Positions 16,063 through 25,124 are shown, counted from the first letter of the stretch. The stretch: DNA of 64,000 bases from Bacteroidales bacterium (GCA_024401335.1 JAKSLH010000002.1:124001-188000); one strand, 5' to 3'. Notes: generated from the sequence alone by a model not told the origin. Numbers and translations: made by a program.

Positions 16063-17028
16063 ATGAACAAGTTTCTAACGGTAGGCGACATTGGCGACCT
16101 CAACGCTGCTCTTAAAGAGGCACAAGAAGTAAAGAAGACTCCTTTCGCATGGCAGCATCTTGGCAAGAACAAGACAATGCTTATAGTTTTCTTCAATTCG
16201 TCACTTCGCACTCGTCTTTCGACACAGAAGGCTGCCATGAATCTTGGTATGAATGTCATTGTTCTTAATGTGAACGGTGATAGCTGGAAACTCGAGACTG
16301 AGATGGGTGTTGTGATGGATGGCGACAAGACTGAGCATCTGCGTGAAGCTATACCGGTCATGGGTTCATATTGTGATATCATTGGTGTTCGTTCGTTTGC
16401 TCGTTTCGAGAATCGCGATTGGGATTACAACGAGACTATTCTCCAGCAATTTATCCAATACTCTGGCAAACCGGTTATTAGCCTCGAGAGTGCTACACGT
16501 CACCCATGCCAGGCTTTTGCCGACTTGATTACTATCGAAGAGTATAAGACTAAGAAGCGTCCAAAGGTGGTCCTCACTTGGGCTCCTCATCCAAAGGCTC
16601 TCCCACAGGCTGTCCCTAACTCTTTTGCTGAGTGGATGAAGGCTGCCGATGTTGACTTCGTATTTACTGCTCCTGAAGGTTACGACCTTGCACCTGATAT
16701 CATGGAGGGTCTTACTCCTGAACGTGATCAGATGAAGGCGTTTAAAGATGCCGACTTCATTTATGCTAAGAACTGGTCAAGCTACGATCAGTACGGACAG
16801 ATACTTGGCGATTGTCATGATCCTAAATGGGCTTCGTGGACTGTTGACAAGGCTCACATGGATGTGACTAACAACGCTAAGTTCATGCACTGCTTGCCTG
16901 TTCGTCGTAATATGATCGTTACTGATGAGGTTATCGATAGCCCAAACAGCATTGTAATACCAGAGGCTGCCAACCGTGTCGTTTCAGCTCAGGTCGTAAT
17001 TAAGCGTATGCTCGAAGCAATTCAGTAA
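16063..17028 (+). CDS. argF': N-succinylornithine carbamoyltransferase
   Basis: Transfers carbamoyl from carbamoyl phosphate to an N-acylated ornithine in the Bacteroidetes arginine pathway. The 321-residue protein has the carbamoyl-phosphate loop SSLRTR (about 46-51), HPCQ and HCLPVRRN, and belongs to the acyl-ornithine branch (N-terminal MNKFLTVGDIGDLNAAL) and not to the ordinary OTCase branch. Position 90, the residue reported to separate N-succinyl (Pro in Bacteroides fragilis) from N-acetyl (Glu) specificity, is Thr in my count (GDKTEHLREA). The succinyl assignment is therefore by lineage. Start at 16063 is the ATG before the conserved N-terminus. argB follows 5 bases later. Confidence 0.88.
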   Translation: MNKFLTVGDIGDLNAALKEAQEVKKTPFAWQHLGKNKTMLIVFFNSSLRTRLSTQKAAMNLGMNVIVLNVNGDSWKLETEMGVVMDGDKTEHLREAIPVMGSYCDIIGVRSFARFENRDWDYNETILQQFIQYSGKPVISLESATRHPCQAFADLITIEEYKTKKRPKVVLTWAPHPKALPQAVPNSFAEWMKAADVDFVFTAPEGYDLAPDIMEGLTPERDQMKAFKDADFIYAKNWSSYDQYGQILGDCHDPKWASWTVDKAHMDVTNNAKFMHCLPVRRNMIVTDEVIDSPNSIVIPEAANRVVSAQVVIKRMLEAIQ

Positions 17029-17033
17029 TCGAT

Positions 17034-17801
17034 ATGGAACTAACACTCATAAAGGTAGGTGGCGCTGTCGTTGAAGATAAGACCACACTTAACACCCTTC
17101 TTGACGATTTCGCTGCAATGAAGGGCAATAAGCTCCTCGTGCATGGCGGTGGTAGAGCTGCCGATAAGATGCTTAACCGTCTTGGTGTGGAGATTAAGAA
17201 GGTCGATGGCCGTCGTATCACCGATCAGGAGACTATAGATGTTGTAACTATGGTCTATGCCGGACTAGTTAACAAGAATATCATAGCACAGCTTCAGAAA
17301 CGTGGTGTTAATGCTCTTGGATTTACTGGGGCCGACCTTAATATCATTCTCTCTCATAAGCGTCCCGTTAAGACTATAGACTATGGTTTTGTGGGAGATG
17401 TAGAGAGTGTGCAGACCGATGTCCTCTTCTCGCTTATTGAGCAAGGCGCGGTTCCTGTTGTGTCGCCTATCACTCACGATGGCAAGGGCCAGCTGCTCAA
17501 CACCAATGCCGACACTATCGCTTCTGAGCTCTCTAGAGCATTGGCTAAGTCGTGTGATGTCACTCTTGTCTATTGCTTCGAGAAGCCGGGCGTGCTGATG
17601 GACGCTAACGACGACTCTTCTGTAATACCTACTCTTACATACGATAAGTTTAAGGAGTATCAGGCATCGGGCATCATCAACGAGGGCATGATCCCTAAGC
17701 TTGACAATGGCTTCGACGCAATCCGTATGGGCGTCAAGAGTGTTGTCATCACCAATACTGATGGTCTCAAGAACGGTGGCGGCACTCGTCTTGTATTGTA
17801 A
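17034..17801 (+). CDS. argB: Acetylglutamate (N-acylglutamate) kinase
   Basis: Phosphorylates N-acylglutamate, the second step of arginine synthesis. The 255-residue amino acid kinase fold shows IKVGGAVVED, LVHGGGRAADKML, ALGFTGADLN and the C-terminal GMIPKLDNGFDAIRMG. It is separated by only 5 bases from argF', so the two are cotranscribed and end at a strong terminator. If the organism uses succinylated intermediates, its natural substrate would be N-succinylglutamate; this is inferred from argF'. Confidence 0.93.
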   Translation: MELTLIKVGGAVVEDKTTLNTLLDDFAAMKGNKLLVHGGGRAADKMLNRLGVEIKKVDGRRITDQETIDVVTMVYAGLVNKNIIAQLQKRGVNALGFTGADLNIILSHKRPVKTIDYGFVGDVESVQTDVLFSLIEQGAVPVVSPITHDGKGQLLNTNADTIASELSRALAKSCDVTLVYCFEKPGVLMDANDDSSVIPTLTYDKFKEYQASGIINEGMIPKLDNGFDAIRMGVKSVVITNTDGLKNGGGTRLVL

Positions 17802-17820
17802 ATATCAACCTCAATAGATT

Positions 17821-17857
17821 AAAGGCACTGCTCCTTTCTCGGGCAGTGCCTTTTTTT
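17821..17857 (+). terminator. argF'-argB terminator
   Basis: An 11-bp perfect stem (17821-17831 with 17843-17853, aaaggcactgc / gcagtgccttt) runs into seven Ts 20 bases after the argB stop. Confidence 0.9.
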
Positions 17858-18092
17858 ATACATACTGATGTTAGCAACCCCCAATGCTTATTTATAGTAG
17901 ATAGTAAAGCACCCCCAGCCGTTACCCTGGCCAGCTATTTTTAGGAGTAGAACGACTGCGGCACATGTTCGTTTCAATTGTGAATTATTACCTATATGTT
18001 AGTTTGATTGGTTGATATTTTCTTTTTATTTTTTTTATGTGTGAATCTTGATATATTTGGCTTCAGATCAACCAAATAAACACTTAATATTT
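17858..18092 (+). promoter_or_regulatory. Intergenic region with -7 box of the 18093 gene
   Basis: Contains TATATTTG at 18052-18059, 34 bases before the next ATG, preceded by a T-rich stretch. I see nothing else in these 235 bases. Confidence 0.45.
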
Positions 18093-18740
18093 ATGAAACA
18101 CCTTATCACATTAGTTTTAGCATTCTTAGGCTTGCAACTATCAGCTGTCGCGCAAGACGATGATATGTTCAATTACAAGATCATCAAGAATGATGGCGAC
18201 ACAATCTATACGATAGATACTTGGTATAGATATTCACAAGGGTTTGATGGCTTTTTCGTTAAATCCATGTTTGTGAAGGTCGATGGTGAAGATGTGAAAT
18301 TCACTGCTAATGAAACAAAGCGTGTCGAGATGGTCAATGTAAATGACGAATCGGACAAGTATGTGTTTGAAACAGTGCCAACATCTGGTCAGTTGTTCAT
18401 CAGAACTTTGGCTTTTCTTCCTATTACATTTGAGGGCAGACGCTTCAAATTAGGAGTGATTCATTGGTCACAAAGAGGCAAGGGTAGTGGCATCAACTAC
18501 TATCTGTACGATCCTGAACGCAACGGTGGTGATGCTCACATATTTCATCAAAGTCCTCCAGGTGGTTCGAAAACGGCTTATTGGGGTATGGAGAAAACTA
18601 TCAAGGGATATCTCAGACATTATCCTACTGTAAAGAAGATGATTGACGAGAAGGTGTTTGACAAGGATACCCTTGCACGACATCCAGAATATTTGGTGAT
18701 GTATCTTGACGAGAATTTCACAGAGGAAGACGGCAAGTAA
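18093..18740 (+). CDS. Secreted protein of unknown function
   Basis: A 215-residue protein with a clear signal peptide (MKHLITLVLAFLGLQLSAVAQ, cleavage about residue 21) and no other membrane segment. The mature part is a mixed alpha/beta sequence with FVKVDGEDVKF, a glycine-rich WSQRGKGSGINYYLY and a charged C-terminus. I do not recognise the family. The ATG at 18093 is chosen because it opens the signal peptide and lies 34 bases after a -7 box. The next gene, also secreted and unknown, starts 13 bases downstream, so the two probably act together. Confidence 0.78.
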   Translation: MKHLITLVLAFLGLQLSAVAQDDDMFNYKIIKNDGDTIYTIDTWYRYSQGFDGFFVKSMFVKVDGEDVKFTANETKRVEMVNVNDESDKYVFETVPTSGQLFIRTLAFLPITFEGRRFKLGVIHWSQRGKGSGINYYLYDPERNGGDAHIFHQSPPGGSKTAYWGMEKTIKGYLRHYPTVKKMIDEKVFDKDTLARHPEYLVMYLDENFTEEDGK

Positions 18741-18752
18741 CTAGGGCATAAG

Positions 18753-19700
18753 ATGAAACATCTGTTTTTAGTCTTGGCTTCAATGATGTGGATTGCCGTG
18801 TCGGCACAAGAGTCGCTTCAGGCTACATTAGACGATTTTGTGAATGACATGAGCGCGGCTTCTCTAACTCCAGAAATGGCGAAGTATGTAAGCGATGTGC
18901 TATGTTCTTCATACAGCGACCAACAAATAAAAGATCTGTCGGTTAAGCACCCATACAGCAAGGCTCTTAAAGAGCTCAATTCGGGCGACAAGAAATTGGG
19001 CAAGGTGCTTACGCTCACCAGTACGCTATATCATAGAGCTAAGAACCAAAGAACCATATCGGTGAAAAACATCGGCAATCCCGACGCTGGCGAGGTTACG
19101 GTGGTGCTCGCTCTTGGACAATATGAAAAGTCAACGCTTTGGAAGAAGAATGACAACGGGCAATGGCAACTAGTGTCAACCGACATTCTCGACGACGAGC
19201 GTCTGGACGTCTATGACGGCGTCACGAAGTTTGAGAAATATATCGACAGAAGCTATGAGTTTGGCATGATCGTTCCTATGACTAAAATGGCTACAATGGG
19301 TGCGTCGTTCAGTTGGTATTACTATGCTACCACGATGATGTGGGGCGGAAGTACGGAATTGGGCAAGTTCAAATGCACAAATAAAGATGATGAAGAGGAG
19401 ATCAGAGGATGCCTCAATTTGATGGCAACTATTGGGTGGCAAAAACAACTTATGCTTAAGAACAAGTCGCTCCTTTATCCTTACGTGAAGGGCTATTACG
19501 GTATGAGCTTCCCTTACGCATTTATTTTTGGGGGCGCTCCTGGAGTGCGATACGGATGGAGATCACACAAGGGTAATATATTCTTCTTGTTTTCGGAGTG
19601 CGACCTGAGATATTTCAAGGAGCTATCCAAGAGTAATGAAGGAATAGGCAACCACATGACAGCAGGTCTGAAACTAGGTGTCGGATTTGGTCTGAGATAG
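18753..19700 (+). CDS. Secreted, probably outer-membrane-associated protein of unknown function
   Basis: A 315-residue protein with a signal peptide (residues 1-18, ending AVSAQ). The N-terminal 90 residues are helical (LQATLDDFVNDMSAASLTPE). From about residue 95 the sequence becomes strand-rich with many aromatic residues and ends TAGLKLGVGFGLR, as in small outer-membrane barrels. I do not recognise the family. It forms a two-gene unit with the preceding secreted protein. An IS256-family element has inserted 30-37 bases after its stop codon, separating it from what looks like its terminator (21431-21474). Confidence 0.75.
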   Translation: MKHLFLVLASMMWIAVSAQESLQATLDDFVNDMSAASLTPEMAKYVSDVLCSSYSDQQIKDLSVKHPYSKALKELNSGDKKLGKVLTLTSTLYHRAKNQRTISVKNIGNPDAGEVTVVLALGQYEKSTLWKKNDNGQWQLVSTDILDDERLDVYDGVTKFEKYIDRSYEFGMIVPMTKMATMGASFSWYYYATTMMWGGSTELGKFKCTNKDDEEEIRGCLNLMATIGWQKQLMLKNKSLLYPYVKGYYGMSFPYAFIFGGAPGVRYGWRSHKGNIFFLFSECDLRYFKELSKSNEGIGNHMTAGLKLGVGFGLR

Positions 19701-19729
19701 TACAACGCCTAAAATCAGTCCTATCTCCA

Positions 19730-19737
19730 CAAAAAAC
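19730..19737. repeat. Left target-site duplication
   Basis: caaaaaac, identical to 21421-21428, directly abuts the left inverted repeat. Confidence 0.7.
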
Positions 19738-19763
19738 GGGGGCGTCAGCTGAACTGTGTCAAG
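19738..19763. repeat. Left terminal inverted repeat of the IS256 element
   Basis: Begins gggggcgtcagc and continues with the core tgaactgtgtcaag. It matches the reverse complement of the right end at 19 of 26 positions. Confidence 0.75.
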
Positions 19764-19782
19764 GCTGTTAGCTAAATGGGAA

Positions 19783-20109
19783 TTACTTCATCGGATTTTT
19801 CTTCGCTTTCGGTTTTGGAAGGGCGGGAATTGTAGTTTTGATTAATGTTGTCAGGTAATCCCAATCATCCACATCACCAATATAGAAGTAGTCTTTGGCC
19901 CCGTCATACGGTGGCCGAAGGATGACTTCCTTCAAGACAACCCTGCCGGGCTCCGTCACCTTCACATAGAAGTTGTTGTCGCAGATGAGACCGAAGAGAA
20001 CGCCGTCGCAGTAGATGCAATAGTCTCCCATCATTTTCTTGACCGCTATCTCCCCAGCACCTGAACACTGGTCGACTATGTATTGAACGAAGTCTGGATT
20101 ACAAGCCAT
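19783..20109 (-). CDS. TfoX N-terminal domain protein, passenger of the IS element
   Basis: A 108-residue protein matching the TfoX/Sxy N-terminal domain: helix with VQYIVDQCSGAGEIAVKKMMGDYCIYCDG, then FGLICDNNFYVKVTEPG, then the PPYDGAKDYFYIGDV stretch, ending in a basic tail KPKAKKNPMK. Full TfoX regulates competence in Gammaproteobacteria; the stand-alone N domain is of unknown function. The ATG at 20109 is preferred to the TTG at 20118. It begins 33 bases after the transposase stop on the same strand and lies inside the inverted repeats, so it probably moves with the element. A unique host gene trapped at the insertion site is the alternative. Confidence 0.8.
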   Translation of the reverse strand: MACNPDFVQYIVDQCSGAGEIAVKKMMGDYCIYCDGVLFGLICDNNFYVKVTEPGRVVLKEVILRPPYDGAKDYFYIGDVDDWDYLTTLIKTTIPALPKPKAKKNPMK

Positions 20110-20142
20110 AAATTGCAATTTATCGGTGTAAATATAGCGAAA

Positions 20143-21357
20143 CTACAGCAAACTGTATCTATCTCCGAACTTTATTGCAAGTTGTTGTGAGATAATGCCC
20201 CAGTTCGGGATAGGCATCGTCCATTTTTTGCGGACGTTGCGGTATGCCAGATAGACGAGTTTGGTCAAGGCCGTGTCGTTCGGGAAGACCCCCTTGTTCT
20301 TCGTGACCTTACGGATCTGGCGGTGGTAGCCTTCAACGGTGTTAGTCGTATAAATGAGCTTCCTGATGGGCTCAGAATACTGGAAAAACTCGCTCAGACG
20401 GTCCCAGTTGTCACGCCATGACTTGATGACTATCGGGTACCGCTCGCCCCACTTCTCCTCGAGTTTGTCGAGAGCCATCTCGCCAGCCTCCTTGGTCACA
20501 GCCCCATACACAGGCTTCAGATCCTTCATAAACTCTTTCTGATACTTGCTGCCGACGTACTTCATGGAGTTGCGTATCTGATGGATGACGCAGAGCTGCA
20601 CAGCCGTGTCAGGGAACACGCTCTTGATGGCATCAGGAAAGCCCTTCAGGCCGTCTATGCATGCGATCATGATATCCTTGACGCCCCTGTTCTGCAGGTC
20701 TGTCAACACGTTCAACCAGAAGTTGGCACCCTCGCTCTTTGAGACATACATACCCAGCAGATCCTTATGGCCTTCCTTGTCTATGCCAAGCACATTGTAG
20801 ATGGCTCTGGTGACCACTCGGTTCTTCTCATCCATGACCTTGTAATGCACAGCATCAAGCCAAACAATAGGATAGACTTCATCCAGGCTGCGGTTACGCT
20901 AGGCTTCAAGCTCAGGCAGCACTCTATCTGTTATGGAGCTGATGGTCTCTGCCGATACGGACGTCCCGACCGTCTCTTCAAGCCAGTTGCTGATGTCTCG
21001 TATGCTCGTTCCAAGGGCGTATAAGCCAATAATACGGTCTGCCATACCCTCGGACAGCATGGTCTCTCTCTTCTTGACAAACTGGGGGTCAAATGAGGCA
21101 TCACGGTCTCTCGGAGTCGTAACTGTAATGTCGCCCACAGGTGTCTGGACCTGCTTCTGCATCTTGCCGTTACGACGGTTGCCAGACTCGCGTGACTCCT
21201 GGGTGAGGTGGGCATCCATCTCTCCTTCCAGGGCCGCATTGACGATGTTCTCAATCATCGGAGCGAGGGCTCCGTCTTTGCCGAACAGCGGCTTACCCGC
21301 TTTGATGTCCTCAAGGATCTGAGCCTTGAAGATGTTGAAATCTACTTCTTCTTTCAT
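20143..21357 (-). pseudogene. IS256-family transposase (MULE/DDE type) interrupted by an in-frame stop
   Basis: Two ORFs in one frame (21357-20899 and 20850-20143) reconstruct a transposase of about 400 residues. The N-terminal part has the DNA-binding region and GMADRIIGLYALGTS. The C-terminal part carries the DDE residues: Asp in IVWLDAVHYKV, Asp in CIDGLKGFPDAI and Glu in NTVEGYHRQ. The break is a single TAG at about 20899-20901 after LPELEA, where relatives usually have Trp (TGG to TAG is one change), about 15 codons before the first catalytic Asp. There is no frameshift. Activity would need readthrough or a second copy. Confidence 0.88.
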
Positions 21358-21393
21358 TGTTACTGTGTATTACAAAATAAAACTTTATTCTTG

Positions 21394-21419
21394 CTTGAAA
21401 CAGTTCATTTTACACTCTC
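21394..21419. repeat. Right terminal inverted repeat of the IS256 element
   Basis: Reverse complement reads gagagtgtaaaa then tgaactgtttcaag. It is paired with 19738-19763. Confidence 0.75.
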
Positions 21420-21420
21420 C

Positions 21421-21428
21421 CAAAAAAC
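21421..21428. repeat. Right target-site duplication
   Basis: caaaaaac, identical to 19730-19737. Confidence 0.7.
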
Positions 21429-21430
21429 AA

Positions 21431-21490
21431 CAAGCCCCCTGATGCTTTCGCACCAGAGGGCTTGTAACTTTTATTTTTATCTTTTAATTT
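21431..21490 (+). terminator. Terminator displaced from the 18753 gene
   Basis: A 10-bp stem with one mismatch (21431-21440 caagccccct with 21465-21474 agagggcttg) is followed by T-rich sequence (cttttatttttat). With the element removed it would sit about 40 bases after the 18753-19700 gene. Confidence 0.65.
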
Positions 21491-22018
21491 TTCATTGCTC
21501 TGCCTCTTCTTTTTGCATACGTTTTTCTAATGGCGCTCAAAAGAAGAATGCTTGCGCCGAAAATGTGTGGCAAACCACAAAAAATCGGAACAATATGTAT
21601 TTACGAGGCAGGAATAGTTACTATGGGTCTGAAGCAGTTTTTTATGAATGAGAAGTCGCTGAATATATAGAATAGCGGAAGCTATTAATAATTTCACTCG
21701 GAATATGGATGATGATACGATTTTAATTAAATTGCAGTAGAATAGCAATATAGACGATGTCAGAAAAATGCACCGATAATGAAAACATTAATAACTAAGC
21801 CTTCATATTTTTCTTCATGTCTTTGATTTCGTTGGTTTTATCTCTATTTTCTCGGGCATCCTGACGATTATTTAGCTAAGACAGGATGAAGTAAAGAGTT
21901 CCAAACCCTTGTTTATTAAAATGGCATATTATACTTTGTATAGGTTTTAATATTCATGATAAACAAGGCTCTACTCAAGCAAATTCTCTATTCCGTAAAT
22001 ATGGAAATGATCCCCTAA
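21491..22018. other. AT-rich intergenic region without a recognised gene
   Basis: About 530 bases with no credible ORF, promoter pair or RNA gene. Short ORFs on both strands have no signal, motif or coding-like composition. Confidence 0.5.
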
Positions 22019-22057
22019 ATAAAAAAGAGGTCCGGAAACGTTTGTCTCCGAACCTCT
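22019..22057 (-). terminator. Terminator of the atpB-G operon
   Basis: An 11-bp stem with one mismatch (22047-22057 with 22026-22036, minus strand agaggttcgga / tccggacctct) followed by TTTTTTATTT, 27 bases past the atpG stop. Confidence 0.85.
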
Positions 22058-22083
22058 ATTTAGAGTTATAGAATAACTATTCT

Positions 22084-22968
22084 TTAACCATTCAATGCTT
22101 CAGCACCACTGACAATCTCTATCAATTCGCCTGTAATAGCGCTCTGACGTGCCTTGTTGTACTGTAACTGAAGATCCTTGAGCAACTCTGTAGCATTATC
22201 AGTTGCCTTGCTCATCGAAGTCATTCGGGCACTATGCTCAGATGCTATCGAATCAAGCAGTGTTGCATACAGCTTCGTGCGGACAGCCTGAGGTACGAGA
22301 TCTTCCAATACCTCAATCTTGTTTGGCTCAACAATAAAGTCAAGCATCTTGCTGTCTTCCGATTTAGCCTCAGTCAATGCCAAAGGCAAGAACTGCTTTG
22401 ATGCTACTCGCTGAGTTGATTTGTTGACAAATTCGTTGAATACAAGATGTATCTCACGGTATTCGCCCTTGACGAAGTCGTTTGTCAATTCATCAGCTAT
22501 ATCATACACAGCCTGAAGTGACATGTTGTCAAAAAGACTGTTGTAATCTTTCTTTGGCGCAATTCCTCTTGCTGCGAGTCCTTTTGCGACTTGTTTGCCT
22601 ATAGCTATAACCTCTACCTCTCCTTTTGCAAACGCCTCAGAATACTCGTCTTTTATCAGGCGTTCAGTCTCTTTGGCAACATTTGAATTGAATGCACCAG
22701 CAAGACCTTTGTTAGATGCTATTGACACAAAGAGTATCTTACCTTTCTGGCTAACGCGGAATCCGGCGAATCTTTCGTGAATGCCATCTACCGAGTTGCC
22801 AAGGAAATTGACAATCTCAAGGAGTTTGCCGACAAATGGTCTTACATGCTCAACATCACTCTGCGCTTTGTTGAGCTTAGCTGCCGATACCATCTTCATG
22901 GCACTGGTAACCTGACGTGTCGTACGCACCGAATTGATGCGCATTCGTATGCCCTTTAAATTAGCCAT
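22084..22968 (-). CDS. atpG: F1 ATP synthase subunit gamma
   Basis: Central rotating shaft of the F1 motor. The 294-residue protein opens MANLKGIRMRINSVRTTRQVTSAMKMVSAAKL-like text, the signature N-terminal helix, and ends with the partner helix QYNKARQSAITGELIEIVSGA. The internal Rossmann-like domain includes ASNKGLAGAFN. It is the last gene of the atpB-E-F-H-A-G operon and begins 10 bases after atpA, ending before a strong terminator. Confidence 0.96.
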   Translation of the reverse strand: MANLKGIRMRINSVRTTRQVTSAMKMVSAAKLNKAQSDVEHVRPFVGKLLEIVNFLGNSVDGIHERFAGFRVSQKGKILFVSIASNKGLAGAFNSNVAKETERLIKDEYSEAFAKGEVEVIAIGKQVAKGLAARGIAPKKDYNSLFDNMSLQAVYDIADELTNDFVKGEYREIHLVFNEFVNKSTQRVASKQFLPLALTEAKSEDSKMLDFIVEPNKIEVLEDLVPQAVRTKLYATLLDSIASEHSARMTSMSKATDNATELLKDLQLQYNKARQSAITGELIEIVSGAEALNG

Positions 22969-22978
22969 AGATACTCAA

Positions 22979-24556
22979 TTATTTTACAAATCGTGCACTC
23001 ACCTGCTTAGCAGTTTCCTCCAAGACCTTTGTGATCTCGTCGTTTATCTGACCCTGCGCGATAGCTGCCAATACATCCTTGTGAGTAAGTTCCATCTCTT
23101 CGATGAACGCATTCTCAAAGTCGTGAACAGCAGTTATAGGAATGTTACGCATCAAGCCCTTTGTACCGCAATAGATTGCAGCCACCTGCTTCTCAACAGC
23201 TATTGGTGAATACTGAGGTTGCTTCAAAAGTTCTACGTTCTTTCTACCCTTGTCGAGTACTGCCATTGTTGTGGCATCGAGGTCTGAGCTGAACTTTGAG
23301 AACGCTTCCAATTCACGGAACTGAGCCTGGTCGAGCTTCAGTGTACCGGCAACCTTCTTCATCGACTTGATCTGTGCTGAACCACCTACACGCGATACCG
23401 AGATACCAACGTTGATGGCTGGACGAACACCTGCGTTGAACAATGAGCCTTCCAAGAATATCTGACCGTCTGTGATAGAAATCACGTTCGTTGGGATATA
23501 TGCCGAAACGTCACCAGCCTGTGTCTCGATGATTGGGAGCGCAGTGAGCGAACCACCACCCTTGACAATTGGCTTCAACGAATCAGGTAGGTCGTTCATG
23601 TTCTTGGCAATCTCGTCGTTGTCGATGATCTTTGCGGCTCTTTCGAGCAAACGAGAATGCAAGTAGAATACATCACCTGGATATGCTTCACGTCCTGGTG
23701 GACGACGGAGCAACAATGACACCTCACGATATGCGACAGCCTGCTTTGACAAGTCGTCGTAAACAATGAGGGCTGCTCGACCTGAGTCGCGGAAATACTC
23801 ACCGATTGCAGCACCTGCGAAAGGTGAATAGAACTGCATCGCTGCTGAATCAGATGCGGTTGCTGACACTACAGTAGTATATGCCATCGCACCATGCTTC
23901 TCGAGAGTGTTTACTATCTGTGCAACTGTAGAACCCTTCTGACCTGTGGCTACATAGATACAGTATACAGGCTTGCCGGCTTCATAGAAGCTCTTCTGGT
24001 TCAATATCGTATCGATTGCAATAGCTGTCTTACCTGTCTGACGGTCACCGATGATAAGCTCGCGCTGGCCGCGTCCGATAGGAATCATCGAGTCAATGGC
24101 CTTCAAACCAGTCTGCAATGGCTCCTTTACTGGCTGACGGAAGAGAACCTGTGGTGCCTTACGCTCCAAAGGCATCTCGTAGAGTTCGCCTGCCAATGGA
24201 CCCTTGCCGTCGATAGGTTCACCGAGTGGATTTACCACACGGCCAACAATGCCATCGCCAACACGGATTGAAGCAATTCGGCCTGTACGCTTTACAGTGT
24301 CGCCTTCCTTTACAGTGTCCACGTTACCCATCAACACGATGCCGACGTGGTCTTGCTCCAGATTCATCACGACACCCGTGGATTCGCCGATCTCTACCAA
24401 TTCGTTGGCCTGCACATTGTCAAGGCCATAAGCCTGCGCAATGCCGTCACCAACGCTCAGTACAGTGCCAACTTCCTCCATGTTCATCGAACTTTCAAAC
24501 TTCTCCAGTTGCTGCTTGAGAAGGCTTGAAACTTCTGAGGCTTTTATGTTTTCCAT
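22979..24556 (-). CDS. atpA: F1 ATP synthase subunit alpha
   Basis: Non-catalytic nucleotide-binding subunit of F1. The 525-residue protein has the P-loop GDRQTGKTA (about residue 169), the [16 protein letters not shown] segment and VGGSAQ with the arginine [10 protein letters not shown] that reaches the catalytic site of beta. Lies between atpH (19 bases upstream) and atpG (10 bases downstream). The beta subunit is not in this operon but at 43442. Confidence 0.97.
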   Translation of the reverse strand: MENIKASEVSSLLKQQLEKFESSMNMEEVGTVLSVGDGIAQAYGLDNVQANELVEIGESTGVVMNLEQDHVGIVLMGNVDTVKEGDTVKRTGRIASIRVGDGIVGRVVNPLGEPIDGKGPLAGELYEMPLERKAPQVLFRQPVKEPLQTGLKAIDSMIPIGRGQRELIIGDRQTGKTAIAIDTILNQKSFYEAGKPVYCIYVATGQKGSTVAQIVNTLEKHGAMAYTTVVSATASDSAAMQFYSPFAGAAIGEYFRDSGRAALIVYDDLSKQAVAYREVSLLLRRPPGREAYPGDVFYLHSRLLERAAKIIDNDEIAKNMNDLPDSLKPIVKGGGSLTALPIIETQAGDVSAYIPTNVISITDGQIFLEGSLFNAGVRPAINVGISVSRVGGSAQIKSMKKVAGTLKLDQAQFRELEAFSKFSSDLDATTMAVLDKGRKNVELLKQPQYSPIAVEKQVAAIYCGTKGLMRNIPITAVHDFENAFIEEMELTHKDVLAAIAQGQINDEITKVLEETAKQVSARFVK

Positions 24557-24575
24557 GTACTTTACTTTTAAATTA

Positions 24576-25112
24576 CTATACCGTCAACTTTTTCTCTATC
24601 TCCGCCAACTGACGTGCAATGCTGCGGTCAACCTGTTTGCCATCTACACGGATGATGATGCCACCTATGATTGATGCGTCGGCCTTGAAAGTAGCTTCGA
24701 CCTTTGAGCCGAGCTTCGACTCTAGCTGTTTTGTGAAGTCTGCCTTCTTGGCGTCCGTAATCTCCTTGGCTGTTGTCACCTCAGCTGTCTTGATGCCATT
24801 GTGCTCTTTATAGACCACCTGGTAAACCCTGAGGATCTCATCAACCATATCAACACGACCTCTGTCAACCACAAACGACATGAATTCAGAGGTTTCTGCA
24901 GATACCTTGCCGTCGAATACCGACTTCAAGAATGTTTTCTTCTCTGAAGCTTTCTTTAATGGTGACGCCAACAATTCCAATGCCTTAGGCGCATCCGCAA
25001 AGGCATTTCTAATCATATTGACATCGTCATAAATATCAGCCGTTTTGTTCTTATCCATACCATATTCATATAGTACGGTCGCATAACGTCTTGCTATAAG
25101 TCCACCATCCAT
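24576..25112 (-). CDS. atpH: F1 ATP synthase subunit delta
   Basis: A 178-residue peripheral-stalk protein of the OSCP/delta family that links F1 alpha to the b subunits. Recognisable parts are the N-terminal [11 protein letters not shown] helix bundle and the C-terminal [22 protein letters not shown], the family's most conserved segment. It lies between atpF and atpA in the standard order. Confidence 0.93.
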   Translation of the reverse strand: MDGGLIARRYATVLYEYGMDKNKTADIYDDVNMIRNAFADAPKALELLASPLKKASEKKTFLKSVFDGKVSAETSEFMSFVVDRGRVDMVDEILRVYQVVYKEHNGIKTAEVTTAKEITDAKKADFTKQLESKLGSKVEATFKADASIIGGIIIRVDGKQVDRSIARQLAEIEKKLTV

Positions 25113-25124
25113 CGTTTACACCCG

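Larger units (their letters stand above)
19738..21420 (-). mobile_element. IS256-family element with TfoX-like passenger gene, defective transposase
   Basis: The limits are set by imperfect terminal inverted repeats (19738-19763 and 21394-21419 reverse complement, 19 of 26 identical, shared core tgaactgt-tcaag) and an 8-bp direct repeat caaaaaac just outside each end (19730-19737 and 21421-21428), the target duplication size usual for IS256. Inside, on the minus strand, are the transposase gene with one in-frame TAG and then a TfoX-N domain gene. About 1.68 kb is longer than a simple IS256 member (about 1.3-1.5 kb) because of the passenger. Confidence 0.8.

Noticed and set aside
20120-20165. 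Alternative left end of the IS at the transposase stop, because aactgtatc there resembles the repeat core
   Set aside because: Only about six bases match in a row, it lies inside the transposase coding end, and no direct repeat flanks it, whereas 19738-19763 has a 13/14 core match plus an 8-bp target duplication.
21527-21748. 73-codon minus-strand ORF downstream of the IS
   Set aside because: AT-rich chance ORF, irregular hydrophobicity, no promoter or conserved pattern.
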